From a virus, in the IMG/VR virus record IMGVR_UViG_3300037493_002462, positions 1 to 21,176 of that record: a stretch of DNA of 21,176 bases; one strand, written 5' to 3'. Position 1 is the stretch's first letter. The number at the start of each line of letters is the position of its first letter. The translations under genes and the position numbers were made by a program. Below are positions 18,133 through 21,176 of this stretch, piece by piece. Under the pieces are notes generated by a model. It was not told where the DNA came from. It saw only the letters and a list, made by a program, of their open reading frames with translations, and did not search any database.

Positions 18133-20706
18133 ATGATAGAGAAAAGTTTAAACCCAGCCCCACAAGGCATAGCAGCAGCAAGTGAAAGTGAAGAGCCTTT
18201 GGAAATTGAGATAGAAGACCCAGAGGCAGTAACCATAAGACATGGCGAAGACATAATACTTAAAATTCAGAAAGAAGTAGATGAGGAAAAATTTAATGCT
18301 AACCTTGCAGAAGAGATTTCAGATGATATATTGGAGTCTTTGGCTTCTGATCTTATTAATGATTTCGAGTCTGATATAAGCGCCAGAAAAGATTGGGTTC
18401 AGACCTACGTTGACGGGCTAGAGTTACTTGGCCTTAACATGGAAGATCGCTCTGAACCTTGGGAAGGTGCGTGTGGTGTATACCACCCACTACTAACTGA
18501 AGCTGTTATTAAGTTCCAAGCAGAGACTATAACTGCAACATTCCCTGCATCTGGCCCTGTTAAAACACAGATTATTGGTAAAGAAACACAAGAGAAAAAA
18601 GAAGCTGCACAACGTGTTCAAGACGACATGAACTACCAGCTTACTGATGTGATGACTGAGTATAGGCCTGAGCATGAGCGGATGTTATGGGGTCTTGGTT
18701 TGGCGGGTAATGCCTTTAAGAAGGTCTACTACGACCCATACTTAGGCCGTCAGGTATCTATGTACGTACCTGCGGAAGATATGGTTGTTCCTTACGGAGC
18801 GGCAGACTTACAAAGTGCGGAACGTGTAACACACGTAATGCGTAAAACTGATAACGAGATACGTAGACTTCAGTACGAAGGGTTCTATAGAGATATTGAT
18901 TTAGGCGAGCCTTCTAACACTATGGATGACATAGAAAAGAAGATAGCGGATAAGTTAGGCTTTAGAGCGTCTACTGATGATCGTTTTAAACTACTTGAAA
19001 TGCATGTTGAGATAAATCTTGAAGGGTTTGAGCATGAGGATCATGATGGAGAGCAAACAGATATTGCCTTACCTTATATAGTGACCATTGAAAAAGGCAC
19101 TAATAGCATTTTATCTATTCGTAGAAACTGGAACCCAGATGATGAATCTTGTAAAAAGCGTAATCACTTCGTTCACTATGGGTACGTTCCGGGCTTTGGC
19201 TTTTATTGCCTTGGTCTTATTCATCTTATTGGTGGTTTTGCCAAGTCGTCTACTTCTATTTTGCGCCAACTTGTTGATGCAGGCACTCTCAGTAATCTTC
19301 CGGGGGGCTTTAAAACTAGAGGACTAAGAGTAAAGGGTGATGATACACCCATCTCTCCGGGCGAATGGCGTGATGTAGATGTACCATCAGGTGTGATTAG
19401 AGATAACTTCATGCCACTACCGTACAAAGAGCCAAGCCAAACACTACTTGTCTTGTTAGGCAACATTGTTGATGAAGGTCGTAAGTTTGCAGGTTCAGCT
19501 GATTTATCTGCTTCAGACATGTCTGCTAATGCGCCTGTAGGAACAACTTTAGCTATCTTAGAAAGAACCCTTAAAGTAATGAGTGCCGTACAAGCGCGTG
19601 TTCACTACTCTATGAAACAAGAATTTATCCTACTTAGGGATATTATTAGGGACTACACGCCAGATGAATATTCATACGAACCTACTGAAGGTGGTCGCCA
19701 CGCTAAACAAGCTGATTATGATTTGGTATACGTACTTCCTGTATCTGATCCCAACGCATCAACAATGGCACAGCGGGTCGTGCAATACCAAGCGGCACTG
19801 GCACTAGCTCAACAATCTCCACAGTTATACAATATGCCTGTACTACATAGGCAAATGCTTGAAGTATTGGGTATCCCTAACTATCAAAAGTTAGTGCCAA
19901 TGAATGATGATATGAAACCTCGTGACCCTATTACGGAGAATCAAAATATCCTTAAAAGCAAGCCTGTAAAAGCGTTTCTTTATCAAGATCATCAAGCGCA
20001 TATTACGGTACATATGTCTGCTATGCAATCGCCTGAAGTACAACAAGTACTACAGCAATCAATGGGTCAAAACCCACAAGCTTTACAGGCGTTACAAGCG
20101 GCTATGTCTGCACATATTAATGAGCATCTTGGCTACGAGTATCGCAAACAGATTGAGCAAATGATGGGTCAAGATATCCCTAGTTATGGTGACGATGACG
20201 AAGATAACCAAATAACTATTCCAGAAGAAATGGAAATACAGATATCTAAAATGGCTGCTCAAGCATCACAAAAGTTATTGCAACAAGGTCAACAGCAAGC
20301 ACAACAGCAAGAAGCTCAGCAAAAAGCCCAAGACCCTTTGATTCAAATGCAGCAACAAGAGATTCAGATTAAGGCCCAAGACTTACAGCGTAAGGCGGCT
20401 AAAGATCAATCCGATGCTCAAATTGAAATGCTTAAAATACAAGTTGATCGTGAACGTATTGGCGCAAGTCAAGAGTCAGCGGGCGCACACGTAGCAGCTA
20501 GTATGCAAAATGTTGACAAACAACTAACCGCAAAACAAAACGAGTTAGCTGCAAAGCTAGGTGTGGATGTTGCTCTTAAAGAGGGTGAACGTGCTCACCA
20601 AAAAACCCAAACAGGGCAGCAACACGACCACCAACGTGGGTTAGCAGCAATGCAAGCCGCACAAGCAGAAAGACAAGCGCAAAAAAGTAAAGGTGGTAAA
20701 GAGTAA
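18133..20706 (+). CDS. Portal protein, 857 aa
   Basis: Portal of the large P22-like type found in many podovirus-like phages; it forms the dodecameric vertex through which DNA is packaged. An acidic N-terminal tail (1 to about 60) precedes the core: WEGACGVYHPLLTEAVIKFQ, RMLWGLGLAGNAFKKVYYD, the VPAEDMVVPYGA segment, and FVHYGYVPGFGFYCLGL near 340-356. The last third (about 640-857) is extremely Gln/Ala-rich and helical (QQGQQQAQQQEAQQKAQ), suggesting a long coiled-coil barrel. AAGGA lies 6 bases before the ATG. The stop overlaps the next gene as TAATG. Gene order with terminase supports the call. Confidence 0.9.
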   Translation: MIEKSLNPAPQGIAAASESEEPLEIEIEDPEAVTIRHGEDIILKIQKEVDEEKFNANLAEEISDDILESLASDLINDFESDISARKDWVQTYVDGLELLGLNMEDRSEPWEGACGVYHPLLTEAVIKFQAETITATFPASGPVKTQIIGKETQEKKEAAQRVQDDMNYQLTDVMTEYRPEHERMLWGLGLAGNAFKKVYYDPYLGRQVSMYVPAEDMVVPYGAADLQSAERVTHVMRKTDNEIRRLQYEGFYRDIDLGEPSNTMDDIEKKIADKLGFRASTDDRFKLLEMHVEINLEGFEHEDHDGEQTDIALPYIVTIEKGTNSILSIRRNWNPDDESCKKRNHFVHYGYVPGFGFYCLGLIHLIGGFAKSSTSILRQLVDAGTLSNLPGGFKTRGLRVKGDDTPISPGEWRDVDVPSGVIRDNFMPLPYKEPSQTLLVLLGNIVDEGRKFAGSADLSASDMSANAPVGTTLAILERTLKVMSAVQARVHYSMKQEFILLRDIIRDYTPDEYSYEPTEGGRHAKQADYDLVYVLPVSDPNASTMAQRVVQYQAALALAQQSPQLYNMPVLHRQMLEVLGIPNYQKLVPMNDDMKPRDPITENQNILKSKPVKAFLYQDHQAHITVHMSAMQSPEVQQVLQQSMGQNPQALQALQAAMSAHINEHLGYEYRKQIEQMMGQDIPSYGDDDEDNQITIPEEMEIQISKMAAQASQKLLQQGQQQAQQQEAQQKAQDPLIQMQQQEIQIKAQDLQRKAAKDQSDAQIEMLKIQVDRERIGASQESAGAHVAASMQNVDKQLTAKQNELAAKLGVDVALKEGERAHQKTQTGQQHDHQRGLAAMQAAQAERQAQKSKGGKE

Positions 20707-20894
20707 TGGATAAAGAAGCAGAGATTCTGTTTAAACAAATTGATGACCGAGTATCGTTATTAACACAAGCAATAACTGCTGGACGACCTGAAGACTACGC
20801 TCAATATAAATACGCATGTGGGCAGATCACCGGGTTAATTCAAGCACGAATGGCTATAGAAACACTAACTAAGAAACTGGAGTTTGAAGACTAA
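20706..20894 (+). CDS. Small hypothetical protein following portal, 62 aa
   Basis: A helical, charged protein (MDKEAEILFKQIDDRVSLLT, then GRPEDYAQYKYACGQITGLI). The core (RPEDYAxYKxxCGxIxGLxxA) is a pattern I recall from small proteins following portal in podovirus-like phages, with no known function. It overlaps both neighbours as TAATG, so it is co-translated with portal and the GroES-like protein. Confidence 0.8.
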   Translation: MDKEAEILFKQIDDRVSLLTQAITAGRPEDYAQYKYACGQITGLIQARMAIETLTKKLEFED

Positions 20895-21176
20895 TGAGTA
20901 AAATCTTAATAGGCGCTAATGCGAAGAACCCTACGGTTGTTGGCTCAATAGACCTAACAGCTACTAATGAAGAGAAAGCAACACAGTTGCCTATCCCTTC
21001 TGGCTTTCGCATTTTATGTGCACTGCCCGAAGTAGATAAGGAGTATGAAAGTGGGATTATCAAAGCGGATGAGACATTACGCTATGAGGGTTTACTGGCT
21101 ACTGTGTTGTTTGTTGTGGCTATGGGCCCTGATTGCTATGCTGACAAAGAGCGTTTCCCTACTGGAGCTTGGTGTA
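20894..21176 (+). CDS. GroES-like co-chaperonin, truncated by the right edge
   Basis: 94 codons are visible and the 3' end is missing. From about residue 37 the sequence follows the Cpn10 plan seen in phage co-chaperonin-like proteins: GFRILCALPEVDKEYESGII, KADETLRYEG, then VLFVVAMGPDCYADKERFPT and GAWC. Such proteins are thought to replace or assist host GroES when GroEL folds the capsid protein. The start overlaps the previous stop as TAATG. The neighbouring portal and the expected capsid gene beyond the edge fit this role. The mobile loop is not obvious, so exact function is inferred. Confidence 0.72.
   Translation, partial: MSKILIGANAKNPTVVGSIDLTATNEEKATQLPIPSGFRILCALPEVDKEYESGIIKADETLRYEGLLATVLFVVAMGPDCYADKERFPTGAWC

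Noticed and set aside
18493-20000. Antisense and other-frame reading frames within the portal gene
   Set aside because: Shadows of the portal frame, without ribosome sites or recognisable proteins.

Overview
The window is a segment of a tailed dsDNA bacteriophage (Caudoviricetes) genome, or a prophage-like copy of one. The evidence is a small terminase, large terminase and portal cassette, a family A DNA polymerase lacking a 5'-3' exonuclease domain, many tiny start/stop-coupled genes, and almost complete gene packing. Moderate-to-low GC, consensus sigma-70 promoters and Shine-Dalgarno sites point to a Gram-negative, probably proteobacterial host. I suspect an aquatic host from the style of the polymerase, portal and GroES-like genes, but that is inference. 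I see no integrase, repressor, tRNA, rRNA, CRISPR array or transposase, and I cannot name the phage or host.

Layout: two divergent blocks. From the left edge to about 15.36 kb nearly everything is on the minus strand (early and replication genes). From 15.9 kb to the right edge everything is on the plus strand (packaging and head genes). Reading the minus strand in transcription order: a Pro/Ala-rich protein (15361-14636) ending at a terminator; a 620-base gene-free repeat region (13.95-14.57 kb); a 460-residue protein with HNH-like features and a small downstream gene (13930-12350); an operon of hypothetical proteins (12256-10178); an operon with a conserved phage small protein, a 284-residue conserved phage protein and a secreted small protein (10069-8552); then a long operon with a MoxR-type AAA+ ATPase, a metallopeptidase/VWA protein, a basic protein, tandem modular small paralogues, a VRR-NUC nuclease, DNA polymerase A, an HNH nuclease and a zinc-finger protein (8433 to the left edge). 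The plus-strand block holds small terminase, large terminase, a 38-residue membrane protein, portal, a 62-residue protein and a GroES-like co-chaperonin cut by the right edge.

Regulation is unusually legible. Four minus-strand promoters are near copies (TTGACA, exactly 17 bases, TATAAT or GATAAT), and three of them carry a GACAACTA-type direct repeat with a 10-base period in the spacer. In the leaders just downstream sits a 17-base palindrome, GTAGGAC-N3-GTCCTAC. That palindrome occurs ten times, only in the leftward block. Six copies lie just upstream of gene starts, three lie inside reading frames that stay open, and one lies at a gene end where its tandem half-copy supplies the stop codon. 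This dispersed element, its link to duplicated promoter cassettes and its apparent insertion into genes is the most interesting feature of the window. Other points of interest are a Leu at the position equivalent to E. coli Pol I Phe762, two small genes apparently frameshifted by short tandem repeats, a 160-base-offset direct repeat flanking an inverted repeat in the gene-free region, and a palindromic operator lying on the -10 of the late promoter.
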